Below are positions 49,013 to 57,794 of a stretch of 64,000 bases of DNA, piece after piece (within the stretch, counting starts at the first letter, position 1; every line of letters begins with the position of its first letter). The position numbers and the translations under genes were made by a program. The notes beneath the pieces are model-generated. The model saw nothing but the letters and a program-made list of their open reading frames with translations. It did not search any database and was not told the origin of the DNA. Source of the stretch: Haladaptatus halobius (GTDB lineage: Archaea; Halobacteriota; Halobacteria; Halobacteriales; Haladaptataceae); assembly GCF_020618475.1 (NCBI RefSeq), contig NZ_CP085335.1, positions 2,810,037-2,874,036 of the forward strand, read 5' to 3'.

Positions 49013-51355
49013 ATGCAGGTCTCCGAGGTGGTTCCCGAGTTCGAGCAGGCGTTCTCCTTCGAGGAGTTCAACCGGATGCAACGCGAGATGCTTCCCGCGC
49101 TGCTCGACAGCGACGATAACGTCGTCGCCAGTGCGCCCACGGCCAGCGGTAAAACCGCGCTCGCGGAACTCGCCATCTGTAAGGCGCTCCGCGACGGCGG
49201 CACCGCGCTCTTCATCGCGCCGCTCCGGGCGCTGACGAACGAGAAGGAAAGCGATTGGGAACGATTCGAGGAATTGGGCCACTCCGTCTACGTCGTCACG
49301 GGCGAGCGCGACTTGAATCCGCGCCGGGCCGAGCGCGCCGACATCCTCGTGATGACGCCGGAGAAGACCGATTCGGCGACCCGGAAACACAACTCGGCGC
49401 GCTACTCTTTCATCACCGACGTGGACTGCTGCGTCATCGACGAGGTCCACCTCCTCGATTCGGAGAAGCGCGGGAGTGTCCTCGAAGTGACCATCTCCCG
49501 TCTGCGCCGACTCTGTGACCCCCGAATCGTCGCGCTCTCGGCGACCATGCCGAACGTAGACGACGTGGCGGAGTGGCTGGACGCTCCGCCGGAGACCACA
49601 TTCGAGTTCGGCGACGACTACCGCCCGGTCGACCTCCACGCCGACGTGAAGACGTACACCCACGGCGACAACTCCTTCGCGGACAAGTACCGCCGGCTCT
49701 ACCGCGCGCTCGACCTCGCCGAACCGCACGTCCGCGACGACGGGCAGGCGCTCGTCTTCGTCGCCTCCAGGCAGGACACCGTGCAGGCAGCGAAGAAGAC
49801 CCGCGACGAGATCGCGGAGCGCGACCTGCCCATCGGTGCGCGCGGCGACTACGATTTCCACACCGAGACCCAAGAGCTTCGGAACGAGACGCTCCGCAAC
49901 TCCGTCCTCGACGGCGTGGCCTTCCACCACGCGGGACTGGCGAAGAACGACCGCGACCTCGTGGAGGAGTGGTTCCGCGCCGGGAAGATCCAGTTTCTCT
50001 TCTCGACCTCGACGCTCGCGTGGGGTGTCAACCTCCCCGCCAGATGCGTCGTCCTGCGCGACACGAAGCTCCACGACCCCCTCGAAGGCGAGGTGGACAT
50101 GAGTCCCCTCGACGTGCTCCAGATGCTCGGACGGGCGGGAAGGCCCGGCTACGACGACGTGGGTTACGGATGGGTCGTCTGCGACCACGCGGACGCCGAC
50201 AAGTACCGCAAACTGCTCCGCGACGGCAAGGAGATCGAGTCCAGACTGGCGGAAGACCTCGATTCACATCTCAACGCCGAGATAGCGATGGGCACCATCT
50301 CGGACTTGGAGGACGTGATGTCGTGGCTCGAAACGACGTTCTACTACGTCCGCGCGAAGAGCAAGCCCGAGCAGTACGACTTCGAGAACCACCGAGAACG
50401 CGTCCGAGCCACCCTTGAACGCCTCGTCGACCGCGGGTTCGTGGAGACTGGCGACGACCTCGGCATCGAGGGGACGCCCCTCGCCATGCTCACATCGAAG
50501 TTCTACCTCGATCTCGACACGGCGGAGCGGTTCCGCGCCCTCTCGAAGCGAGAAACTATCGACGCGCCCGCCGTCCTCGAAGCGGTCGCCGGAGCCGCCG
50601 AGTTCGACAGCGTGAGCGCCCGCCAGTCCGAGCGCGACGCCGTCAACTCCGTGCTCGTCGGACAGGACTCCGGCGACCTCGAAGCGGGCGGGAGGAAGGT
50701 GCTCGCCATCCTTCGCTCCAGCATGACCGGTTCGACGCCCGGCAAACTGCGAAGCGACGCGTGGGTCATCCAGCAGAACGCGGTTCGACTCCTCGCCGCG
50801 CTCCGCGCCTTCCTGAAGAGACTCGACCGCCCCGCCGCCGCGAACCTCGTCACCCGCGTCGAAGCCCGCGTCGAGAACGGCGTGGGCGCGAACGCGGTCG
50901 GCCTCACCGCCATCGACGGGGTCGGCGCCGGCCGGGCGAGCAAACTGGCGACGGAAGGCCTCGAAACGCCCGCCGGCGTGCGCGAGACCGGCGTCGACGG
51001 CCTCGTCGACGCGGGCCTCTCGGAGGGCGTCGCGGAGCAGGTCGAAGCGAGCGCCCGCGACCTCCCCGATATCGAGATCGAGTGGGGCGACTTCCCCGAG
51101 CGAATTGATCGCGGTGAGAACGATATGCGAGAAGTCGTCCTGCGAAATAGCGGGCAGGGCGAGCAGGCGGCGGTCGAAGTCACCGTCAACGGCGTGGAGA
51201 TGACCGCGAAAACGACCTACCTCGACGGGGACACGATGGTTCCGGTCGGCGTCTTCGGCGGCACCGACGACGAGATGGAGTTCGTGGTTCGCGTCGTGTT
51301 CCCCGACCTGCCGCTCCTGCCGCTCACCGACTCTCGGTCGGTGCGCGTAGACTGA
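49013..51355 (+). CDS. Hel308/Ski2-type superfamily 2 DNA helicase
   Basis: A 780-residue helicase. Motifs: Q-motif region, Walker A APTASGKTALAE (near residue 43-54), DEVHLLD (motif II), LSATMPNVDDVAEWL (motif III), HHAGLAKNDRDLVEEWFR, and motif VI QMLGRAGRPGYDDVGYG. The C-terminus has a winged-helix/ratchet region and a helix-hairpin-helix (LTAIDGVGAGRASKLATEGL), then a beta-rich tail. ATG 49013 (MQVSEVVPEFEQAFSFEEFN) is the natural start; the frame upstream to 48737 is Arg/Pro-rich and overlaps the ilvA start region. Probably in fork repair or recombination. Its end overlaps the convergent HAD gene by 32 bp. Confidence 0.92.
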   Translation: MQVSEVVPEFEQAFSFEEFNRMQREMLPALLDSDDNVVASAPTASGKTALAELAICKALRDGGTALFIAPLRALTNEKESDWERFEELGHSVYVVTGERDLNPRRAERADILVMTPEKTDSATRKHNSARYSFITDVDCCVIDEVHLLDSEKRGSVLEVTISRLRRLCDPRIVALSATMPNVDDVAEWLDAPPETTFEFGDDYRPVDLHADVKTYTHGDNSFADKYRRLYRALDLAEPHVRDDGQALVFVASRQDTVQAAKKTRDEIAERDLPIGARGDYDFHTETQELRNETLRNSVLDGVAFHHAGLAKNDRDLVEEWFRAGKIQFLFSTSTLAWGVNLPARCVVLRDTKLHDPLEGEVDMSPLDVLQMLGRAGRPGYDDVGYGWVVCDHADADKYRKLLRDGKEIESRLAEDLDSHLNAEIAMGTISDLEDVMSWLETTFYYVRAKSKPEQYDFENHRERVRATLERLVDRGFVETGDDLGIEGTPLAMLTSKFYLDLDTAERFRALSKRETIDAPAVLEAVAGAAEFDSVSARQSERDAVNSVLVGQDSGDLEAGGRKVLAILRSSMTGSTPGKLRSDAWVIQQNAVRLLAALRAFLKRLDRPAAANLVTRVEARVENGVGANAVGLTAIDGVGAGRASKLATEGLETPAGVRETGVDGLVDAGLSEGVAEQVEASARDLPDIEIEWGDFPERIDRGENDMREVVLRNSGQGEQAAVEVTVNGVEMTAKTTYLDGDTMVPVGVFGGTDDEMEFVVRVVFPDLPLLPLTDSRSVRVD

Positions 51356-51977
51356 GCAGTTCCTCGCGCAGTTCGGCGGGCGACGAGACAACCACGTCCG
51401 CCGCCGAGAGGTCGAGTTCCTTCGCGCCGTTCGGGTAGCCGACGCAGTACGTCCCCGCCCGAACCGCCGACTCGACACCGTTTTCCGAATCCTCGACCGC
51501 GGCGCACTCGTCGGCTCGTCGGTCGAGTCGCGCCGCCGCGTACTCGTAGATGGCCGGTTCCGGCTTCCCCGGAACGTCGATATCCTCGGCGCTCACGATC
51601 TCGGCGAAATCGAGATCGAAGCGGTCGAGCACGATCTCGATCCAGTCGTGGGGAGACGAGGAGACGAGCGCAATCTCGGTCTCTCGGTCGCGCAACTCGT
51701 CGAGCAGGTCGTGGAATCCGTTCATCAGCGACACGCGCTCGCCGTAGATCTTCTTCGCAGCCTCGTCGTAGATGGCGACGAACTCCTCTTTCGTGGCCGT
51801 CGTCCCGTACTCCGAATCGAGGTAGTCGTAAATCTCGCGGTAGTTCATTCCCGTTATCTCGTCGGCGGACACGTCGTCCACGCCGACCTCGGGGAAGATG
51901 GTCTCCTCTTCGAGTTCGACCCAGAAGTCCTCCGAGTTTACGACGACGCCGTCCATGTCGAACAGCACTGTCTTCAT
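51324..51977 (-). CDS. HAD-superfamily hydrolase (beta-phosphoglucomutase-like)
   Basis: A 217-residue phosphatase. HAD motifs: DMDGVVVNSE (motif I, nucleophile Asp), VSSSPHDWI (motif II), GKPEPAIYEYAA (motif III Lys) and VEDSENGVESAVRAG (motif IV). A small helical cap lies in between. It dephosphorylates or isomerises a small sugar phosphate that cannot be named. ATG 51977 (MKTVLFDMDG) is the obvious start. Convergent with the helicase. Confidence 0.9.
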   Translation of the reverse strand: MKTVLFDMDGVVVNSEDFWVELEEETIFPEVGVDDVSADEITGMNYREIYDYLDSEYGTTATKEEFVAIYDEAAKKIYGERVSLMNGFHDLLDELRDRETEIALVSSSPHDWIEIVLDRFDLDFAEIVSAEDIDVPGKPEPAIYEYAAARLDRRADECAAVEDSENGVESAVRAGTYCVGYPNGAKELDLSAADVVVSSPAELREELLSLRAPTESR

Positions 51978-52021
51978 ACCCTTCCCTTCTGCCGAGCGAC
52001 CCAAAGCCCTTCTCCCGAACC

Positions 52022-52027
52022 TTTAAA
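52022..52027 (+). promoter_or_regulatory. TATA box of the NucS-domain gene
   Basis: TTTAAA about 28 nt before ATG 52053, leaderless spacing. Confidence 0.55.
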
Positions 52028-52052
52028 TCGAAAACCGCGACCACTCCGGCCC

Positions 52053-52784
52053 ATGACCGACACGATACGCGTGTTCGCAGGCGACTGCACGATAACAACC
52101 GACGGAGACACCAAACAGCGCCGACGTGGCGAGGTGGTCGCCGTGCTGAAACCCGACGACACGCTGCTCGTTCACGACGTGGACGGCTACCAGCCGGTCG
52201 AGTGGCTCACGCGAGCCGAAACCGCCCACGCGACGCTCGACGGTGACACATTCACCCTCGTCGCAGCGACGAGCGATCGCCGTCTTCGAGTTGACTGTCA
52301 CACCTGCTACAGCATCTCTCGGTTTCCCGGTTCGAAAGCGGGCATTCCGGTCGGCACCTGCCCGCACTGCGACGGCGCGCTCACGCAGGCGGACAGGAAC
52401 GTCTCCTGTCTCGACTGTCGGCGGGAGTACCGTATCCCGCGCCGGGCGAGCGTCGGCGACGACACTTGCGAGTGCGGCCTGCCGACGATGTGCGTCGAGC
52501 GCGGCGAGCGGTTCGAACTCTGCATCGACCGCGACTGCAGAACCGTCCTCGACGCAGTCAGCGCGCGGTTCGACCGCGAGTGGGATTACCCGGACTGCGG
52601 AGCCGACCTCCGAATACTGTGGCGAGGCGGAATCATCGCCGGATGCGACCGGTATCCCGACTGCGAGACCGCGTTCGGGGTTCCCGAAGGGAGAATCGTC
52701 GAGTCCTGCACGTGCGGCCTCCCCGCGTTCCGGACGCGAACCGGACGGCGGTGTCTCGGCAGCGATTGCGCCGCTGTCGGGTAG
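52053..52784 (+). CDS. NucS N-terminal-like domain fused to C4 zinc fingers
   Basis: A 243-residue protein. Residues 1-75 (RVFAGDCTITTDGDTKQRRR, VVAVLKPDDTLLVHDVDGYQ, PVEWLTRAE) match the N-terminal dimerisation/DNA-binding half of NucS/EndoMS (DUF91). The RecB-like catalytic half of NucS is not present. Instead residues 90-243 carry about three topoisomerase-I-type four-cysteine fingers (CPHC/CLDC; CECG with C-x4-C; CTCG with C-x4-C). The protein probably binds branched or mismatched DNA without cutting it, or has a nuclease function through another fold. The start is set by the TATA box 28 nt upstream. Confidence 0.82.
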   Translation: MTDTIRVFAGDCTITTDGDTKQRRRGEVVAVLKPDDTLLVHDVDGYQPVEWLTRAETAHATLDGDTFTLVAATSDRRLRVDCHTCYSISRFPGSKAGIPVGTCPHCDGALTQADRNVSCLDCRREYRIPRRASVGDDTCECGLPTMCVERGERFELCIDRDCRTVLDAVSARFDREWDYPDCGADLRILWRGGIIAGCDRYPDCETAFGVPEGRIVESCTCGLPAFRTRTGRRCLGSDCAAVG

Positions 52785-53075
52785 GGGGACTGAGTCCGTT
52801 GCGGTGACTTCGTCGACGCTGTGCATCGGTGAAAAAGACTGGCGTATCGAAGCCGTAGCTACAGGTGGTTGGACTTCCCTCTTTCAGTCGAATGCGGTCG
52901 CCCTCTACATTCTGGGTGGATCGGGACTCTCCTGCGATTCTACGACTCCCGCGCCCGAGTCAGTCTTCGAATGAGGTGGTGCTCGGTTTCGTTCCGAACT
53001 CGTCGGTGTGTCACCGCTCTTTACGCTCTCGCGGTTGCCCATAGCACTAACTTTCTCGCATCCGTCTTCACGCAC

Positions 53076-53345
53076 ATGCCACGCGAGCAACTGGTGCAGG
53101 CGGCGGAGGAACTGAAAGAGGCCAGCGCGGGCGCTTCGGGCGAGACGAAAGACCGACTCGAATCCCAGGCCGAATCGCTCCGCAGTCTCGCGGAGGCCGA
53201 ACACGGCCCGGATCACGGTCGACTCGACCGAATCATGCACGCGCTTTCGGAACTGAAACGTGAGGTGGACGAGGAGACGGCGGAGCGAGTCGACAGCGCC
53301 TACGACCACGTGAAAGCCCACCGAGAAACCGTTGGCGGGGTATGA
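53076..53345 (+). CDS. small helical protein (DUF7553-like)
   Basis: An 89-residue, almost fully helical acidic protein, MPREQLVQAAEELKEASAGA ... HVKAHRETVGGV. Heptad-like spacing suggests a two-helix coiled coil. A conserved haloarchaeal type that I recall as DUF7553; function unknown. ATG 53076 is preferred; the long upstream frame (52869) is not coding in character. Its 3-prime end is close to the convergent ferritin-like gene. Confidence 0.72.
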   Translation: MPREQLVQAAEELKEASAGASGETKDRLESQAESLRSLAEAEHGPDHGRLDRIMHALSELKREVDEETAERVDSAYDHVKAHRETVGGV

Positions 53346-53361
53346 GCCGTCCCGAACCCTG

Positions 53362-53988
53362 TCAGCAGACCGGTTTCGGATTGACGCCCATCGACTCCAG
53401 CGATTCGGTGTACTCCTCGTAGGCCGCCGAAATCGCGCCGCCGGCGGCTTCTTTCGCTTCGTCCCACTCGTCGTCGGAGCCGCACTCGTCCGCGAGTACT
53501 GGGAGCGTTTTTTCTAACTGTTCGTCCAAGTCCCCCTTCAGGTCGCGGAACAACTGGGCCGTCTGCGGGTCGGCCTGCCCCGTGAAAAAGCCCGTCAGTT
53601 GCGATTTCGATTTCTCGCTCGCCAGCGTGCGCCCGACGAATCCGCCAAGGCGCGCGCGCGTGCCGTCCAGTCCGCGCAGATACTCGTGGAGGGCGGGCGT
53701 CTCGCCGGGTTTGTGGTCGTCCACCTTCCCGGCGACCGTCTCGTAGTGCTCCGTTTCGGTCTCCGCGAGGCTGGCGAACAACTCTTTCGCGTCCGCGTCG
53801 TCTTCCTCGTCGGCCCATCCCTCGAACGTTCGACGGGCGGCGTGTTCGGAATCGGCGGCGGCGCGGAACACCTCGTCCGGTTCCATCTCGCCCCCCGTCG
53901 CGGCGTACAGCGACTTCGAGGAGCCGAGCCGCGAGAGGGCGGTTTCGTTCTCTTTGCGGACGGCTTCGACGAATTCGTCCGAGTCCAT
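53362..53988 (-). CDS. rubrerythrin/ferritin-like protein
   Basis: A 208-residue all-helical protein. Glu and His residues at ferritin-like spacing (AADSEHAARRTFEGWADEE and LASLAETETEHYETVAGKVD) suggest a four-helix-bundle metal site, and homologues are annotated as rubrerythrin family. The C-terminal rubredoxin domain of true rubrerythrin is absent; only a single terminal Cys is present. So it may bind iron without the electron-transfer domain. ATG 53988 (MDSDEFVEAVRKE) is used; the frame upstream to 54339 is a shadow. Confidence 0.78.
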   Translation of the reverse strand: MDSDEFVEAVRKENETALSRLGSSKSLYAATGGEMEPDEVFRAAADSEHAARRTFEGWADEEDDADAKELFASLAETETEHYETVAGKVDDHKPGETPALHEYLRGLDGTRARLGGFVGRTLASEKSKSQLTGFFTGQADPQTAQLFRDLKGDLDEQLEKTLPVLADECGSDDEWDEAKEAAGGAISAAYEEYTESLESMGVNPKPVC

Positions 53989-54047
53989 GCGCCGGAATAC
54001 GGAGCCATCGGGTTTGTAACCACCGACCCCGGAAAGTGACGGTATAC

Positions 54048-54290
54048 TCAGCGGCGTTCGTCCAGCGAGACGAAGACGTCGGCGTCGGCGGTTATCCAGC
54101 GAACCATCCGCTGGTGGCGAGTGGCGTCGGTCGGAAATATCGTGCACCTGTTCGGTCGGTCGTCGTACTCGACGACGACGGCCGACAGTTCGAACTGCGA
54201 CGCAGTGGCACTCGATTTCGGTTCGGCCGAATCGGCGAAGGAATCGAAACGTCCGGTCGTCCCGTCCTCGTGAGGGTCGGTTGCTGCCAC
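54048..54290 (-). CDS. DUF7511-like small protein
   Basis: An 80-residue protein from GTG 54290, MAATDPHEDGTTGRFDSFAD ... TADADVFVSLDERR. The conserved part SQFELSAVVVEYDDRPNRCTIFP and RMVRWITADADVFVSLDE matches the haloarchaeal family I know as DUF7511. Function unknown. It has no signal or membrane segment. Confidence 0.72.
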   Translation of the reverse strand: MAATDPHEDGTTGRFDSFADSAEPKSSATASQFELSAVVVEYDDRPNRCTIFPTDATRHQRMVRWITADADVFVSLDERR

Positions 54291-54485
54291 GGTAGAGAGA
54301 TCTCCCCTCGTCTCGATAATCCCTGCTAATAGTTCTCAATAGCGGTACGTACCGCTCTCCAGTCGCTCGTTCACCCTCGATTCGGCCGCGAATAAACGGA
54401 ACTTCGCGGTTTCCGACTGCTCGGCGGCCGTTCTTATCGCTGCGGTAGCGAAAAACAACTCCGTGTCCGTTCGGTCACTTCGCGG

Positions 54486-55352
54486 TTACTTTCCGCTACC
54501 GGTTTCGATGGGAGCGTCCACCAGATTACCCCACTCGGTCCACGAACCGTCGTAGTTCACGACGTTATCGTAGCCGAGTAGTTCCGACAGCGCGAACCAC
54601 GCGATGGACGATCGCTCGCCGATGCGGCAGTACGCGACGACCTCTTGGTCGTTCGTGACGCCTTCGCTCTCGTAGAGGTCGCGGAGTTCATCGGCGCTCT
54701 TGAACGTCCCGTCATCGTTGACCGTCGCGGCCCACGAGACGTTCGACGCGCCGGGGATGTGGCCCCCGCGCTGAGCCGTCTCCTGCAATCCCGGTGGGGC
54801 GAGCACTTCGCCGCTGAACTCCTCGGGGCTTCGCACGTCCACGAGGGGTACGCCGCGGTCGATTGCCTTCTCCACATCGTCGCGGTAGGCGCGGATGCCC
54901 TCGAAGGGGCCGCGTGCGTCGTAGTTCTGCTCGGAGAAGTTCGGTTCCTCGTCGGTCGTCGGGTAGTCGTTCTCCAGCCAATAGTCGCGGCCGCCGTCGA
55001 GCAGGCGCACGTCGCGGTGGCCGTAGTATTTGAATTGCCAGTACGTGTAGGCCGCGAACCAGTTGGAGTTGTCGCCGTAGAGGACGACAGTGGAGTCCTC
55101 GCTGATACCGTGACTACCCAGGAGTTTCTCGAAATCGTCCTTTTCGAGGATGTCGCGTTGCGTCTGGTCTTGAAGCTGGGTCTCCCAGTTAAAACCGATG
55201 GCACCCGGCGCGTGGGCGTCGTCGTATGCTTCGGTGTCCACGTCTACTTCTACGAGGCGGTACTCCGGGTCGTCGCTCTGGAACTCGTCTAAGTGCTCTT
55301 CCACCCAATCGGCGGTGACGAGCACGTCCTTGGCGTAGTCACTGTTGCTCAT
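54486..55352 (-). CDS. thiosulfate sulfurtransferase, two rhodanese domains
   Basis: A 288-residue tandem rhodanese that moves sulfane sulfur from thiosulfate to an acceptor such as cyanide or thioredoxin. The first domain has VVLYGDNSNW in place of the active loop and is structural. The second has the active-site loop VAYCRIGERSS with the catalytic Cys near residue 240. CRIGERS-type loops are typical of archaeal and mycobacterial enzymes. It is divergent from another two-domain sulfurtransferase gene at 55595. Confidence 0.92.
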   Translation of the reverse strand: MSNSDYAKDVLVTADWVEEHLDEFQSDDPEYRLVEVDVDTEAYDDAHAPGAIGFNWETQLQDQTQRDILEKDDFEKLLGSHGISEDSTVVLYGDNSNWFAAYTYWQFKYYGHRDVRLLDGGRDYWLENDYPTTDEEPNFSEQNYDARGPFEGIRAYRDDVEKAIDRGVPLVDVRSPEEFSGEVLAPPGLQETAQRGGHIPGASNVSWAATVNDDGTFKSADELRDLYESEGVTNDQEVVAYCRIGERSSIAWFALSELLGYDNVVNYDGSWTEWGNLVDAPIETGSGK

Positions 55353-55594
55353 GCACGTCTACATCTCTGCGCTCGGGTTATATTCTTGTTACTGCCGGAA
55401 GCTTCCGCCTTCTGTCGAGTATACCGGCAAATATAACCGCAAGATACGGACGATTCCGATCACTTTCACTACCAATCTTCCGTCACGTGACCGCCACCCG
55501 GAAAGATGCGGAAATGATTGCCGGAACCTCTGGTATCGCGCGTACTTCGACGGAACCCGGAGTGCTAAGGCCTTGGCGTCGCTACTCCCGAGCG

Positions 55595-56374
55595 ATGCAC
55601 GAGAACGTCGTGGTCTCCGCTGACTGGCTCGCCGAGCGACTGGACGAGGTTCGCGTCGTGGACGTGCGCGACGGCTGGGAGTACGAGGGAATCGGCCACC
55701 TACCCGGTGCGGTCAACGTCCCGTTCGACCGGTTCCGCTCCGCCGACGCGGACGACGCGGGGATGCTCCCCGGGGCCGAGACGTGGGCCGACCTGCTCGG
55801 CGGTGTCGGTATCGGAAACGACGACACCGTGGTCGCCTACGACGACATGCACGGTGTGTTCGCGGCGCGATTCCTCGTCACCGCGGAGCTGTACGGCCAC
55901 GAGAATCTCCACCTGCTGGACGGCGATTTCAGTTCGTGGCAGAGCGAACACGAAACGACGACCGACGCGCCCGACCCCGAACCGACCGAGTATCGGGTTC
56001 GAGACTCCGAGGACTCCCCGCTCGTCGGACGCACGGAGATCGAAGCCGCCATCGACGACTCGGATGCGGTGCTCGTGGACACTCGCACCCCCGAGGAGTT
56101 CGCGGACGGACATCTCCCCGGCGCGATCAACGTCGATTGGCTCGACCTCGTCGACGACGAGACGAGGGGTCTGAAATCCCGCGATGAACTTCGCTCGGTT
56201 CTTGAAGCGAGCGGCGTCACGCCCGACCGGCGGATCGTCCTCTACTGTAATACCGCCCGGCGAATCAGCCACACGTACGTCGTACTCTCGCATCTCGGGT
56301 ACGACGACATCGAGTTCTACGAGGGGAGTCTCACCGAGTGGATGGAGGCGGACGGCGAACTCGAAACGGGGTAG
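55595..56374 (+). CDS. sulfurtransferase, two rhodanese domains
   Basis: A 259-residue tandem rhodanese. The inactive first domain contains VVAYDDMHGVFAARF; the second ends with the active loop IVLYCNTARRISH, catalytic Cys near residue 220. The CNTARRI loop differs from the CRIGERS loop of the divergent neighbour, so the two enzymes may prefer different donors or acceptors. ATG 55595 (MHENVVVSADWLAERLDE) is chosen over the longer frame (55487). The two genes share a 242-bp divergent promoter region. Confidence 0.9.
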   Translation: MHENVVVSADWLAERLDEVRVVDVRDGWEYEGIGHLPGAVNVPFDRFRSADADDAGMLPGAETWADLLGGVGIGNDDTVVAYDDMHGVFAARFLVTAELYGHENLHLLDGDFSSWQSEHETTTDAPDPEPTEYRVRDSEDSPLVGRTEIEAAIDDSDAVLVDTRTPEEFADGHLPGAINVDWLDLVDDETRGLKSRDELRSVLEASGVTPDRRIVLYCNTARRISHTYVVLSHLGYDDIEFYEGSLTEWMEADGELETG

Positions 56375-56623
56375 ACGTCGCTCGTCATGAATTATTTCTG
56401 TACATGCCGTCTCCCCGCGCGCTCGAATCGCTAACGAAAGCTTCCCCGCTAACGAAGCGTAGATTCGTTCCCGTTGTTTTTCAGTAATCGTCGTGGATGG
56501 AATCGTAACGGAGGATACTGCGTCCCGGCGCAGATGCTCCCGCTACTCGGCGCTACCCGGCGCTCGGATGGGTGTAAACCTAACAATGATAGTTTTCCAT
56601 TGGCCACCGAAACAGTCGCGGCC
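56375..56623. other. non-coding upstream region of the Tat small-protein gene
   Basis: No coding frame. It contains a short direct repeat (GCTAACGAA at 56430-56438 and 56448-56456) and AT-rich runs. The promoter of the next gene is at its right end. Confidence 0.4.
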
Positions 56624-56630
56624 ATTTATC
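56624..56630 (+). promoter_or_regulatory. promoter of the Tat-exported small protein
   Basis: CGGCCATTTATC, a TATA-like box about 50 nt before ATG 56676. A short leader with GGGGGGAAAGGG (strong ribosome site) follows. The downstream paralog has the same arrangement (57228-57234). Confidence 0.5.
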
Positions 56631-56675
56631 TTCGGTTCCGGCCTATAGCTTGTCACCCCTAAAGGGGGGAAAGGG

Positions 56676-57143
56676 ATGACTGAACGAGAAACACAAAACA
56701 CGAAAAACGTTGAATCGCAAGAACGTCGGTCGTTCATGAAGAAGGGCGCACTCGCGACGGGTGCGCTCGCGTTGGGTCTCGGAAGCGCCGGCAGCGCGTC
56801 GGCGCAGGGTGCCAACGTGTTGGTGTACACGTACGACTACCACCCGAACGTGCAATTTCGCGTCGTGAATGCACTGGAGCAGTCGACGACGGTTCGGCTC
56901 CTCCAGCGCGCCGGCGGCGGCAACGTCCCCGAGATCAGCCAGCCGGACGACTACAACGCGTACATCATCCGCTACCAGCTGGGTGCCGGTCTTCAAGGCA
57001 GCCAGGGCCAGATCACGACGTTCGTCTTCGGCCGTGATCTCTCGCTGAGTTCGGGTGACACCCGTCGGTTCTCGGGTGACGCGTCGGTGTTCAGCAGCAC
57101 GCTCAACCTGCTCAGCACCTCTGTCCAAGGAGGCGGCAGCTAA
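56676..57143 (+). CDS. small Tat-exported protein, paralog of the next gene
   Basis: A 155-residue protein. A Tat signal, ERRSFMKKGALATGALALGL with an ASAQ cleavage site near residue 46, exports it folded. The mature domain has VLVYTYDYHPNVQFRVVNAL, then PEISQPDDYNAYIIRYQLG, FVFGRDLSLSSGD and STLNLLSTSV. The next gene product shares RDYYPGVSFRV-like, SQPDDYNGYVINY and SSNLNL blocks, so the two are clear paralogs. A strong ribosome site precedes ATG 56676. An upstream short frame from TTG 56650 ends in an ATGA overlap with this start. Function unknown; I have no family name. Confidence 0.78.
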   Translation: MTERETQNTKNVESQERRSFMKKGALATGALALGLGSAGSASAQGANVLVYTYDYHPNVQFRVVNALEQSTTVRLLQRAGGGNVPEISQPDDYNAYIIRYQLGAGLQGSQGQITTFVFGRDLSLSSGDTRRFSGDASVFSSTLNLLSTSVQGGGS

Positions 57144-57227
57144 CCGATTCGCCGTCGTTTCGGAGAGCAACGACACGACTTTGTACCATTTTTCGCCGAC
57201 ATCGATTCGTTCGTGAGTCGGCGGCCC

Positions 57228-57234
57228 ATTTACG
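57228..57234 (+). promoter_or_regulatory. promoter of the second paralog
   Basis: GGCCCATTTAC, about 48 nt before ATG 57279, followed by the ribosome site AGGGGGGAAG. Layout copies that of the upstream paralog. Confidence 0.45.
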
Positions 57235-57278
57235 TACACCGCGACCGTACCAAGCAAAGCTATGTCAGGGGGGAAGCG

Positions 57279-57674
57279 ATGAAAGGCGAGTTCGAAGGTA
57301 TCCCGCCATCGGGAGGAGTCCCATCCAAACCGATCGCGCTTGATCAGGGGTCGAACGACGCCCAACCCACGGGTACCGCACTGGTATTCGCACGCGACTA
57401 CTATCCGGGCGTATCGTTTCGCGTCGCGGCGAACCTTCCGATTCTCGTCACGGTCACTATCCTCAACCAACCGCCGGACGACGTACAGCTAATCTCGCAA
57501 CCCGACGACTACAACGGCTACGTCATCAACTACGCGTACCGCGGGACGCCCATCTTCGCCTTCCTGTTCACGCGCCGATATCTGCCGACGGGGAGTCGCT
57601 ATCGACTCGGGCAGAACGCAACCTACTTCAGTTCCAACCTGAACCTCATCGAAGCCCCGCTGACGGAACTGTAG
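57279..57674 (+). CDS. small cytoplasmic paralog of the Tat-exported protein
   Basis: A 131-residue protein without any signal peptide. From ATG 57279 it begins MKGEFEGIPPSGGVPSKPIA. The shared domain follows: ALVFARDYYPGVSFRVAANL, VQLISQPDDYNGYVINYAYRG, FLFTRRYLPTGSRYRLGQN and YFSSNLNLIEAPL. The GTG at 57213 opens the same frame but lies before the promoter, so 57279 is chosen. A six-codon upstream ORF (57262-57282, MSGGKR) overlaps the start by 4 nt. Function unknown. Confidence 0.72.
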   Translation: MKGEFEGIPPSGGVPSKPIALDQGSNDAQPTGTALVFARDYYPGVSFRVAANLPILVTVTILNQPPDDVQLISQPDDYNGYVINYAYRGTPIFAFLFTRRYLPTGSRYRLGQNATYFSSNLNLIEAPLTEL

Positions 57675-57794
57675 CGCCGGTTCTATCTCGCGCCGATTTC
57701 GAATCCGAAGCCGACGAGACCGAATCGCTCGCAGGTCTCGTCGGTTCGCAGTGGCCGTAATCCTCACAAGCAAACTGTGCATACATAACCATGT

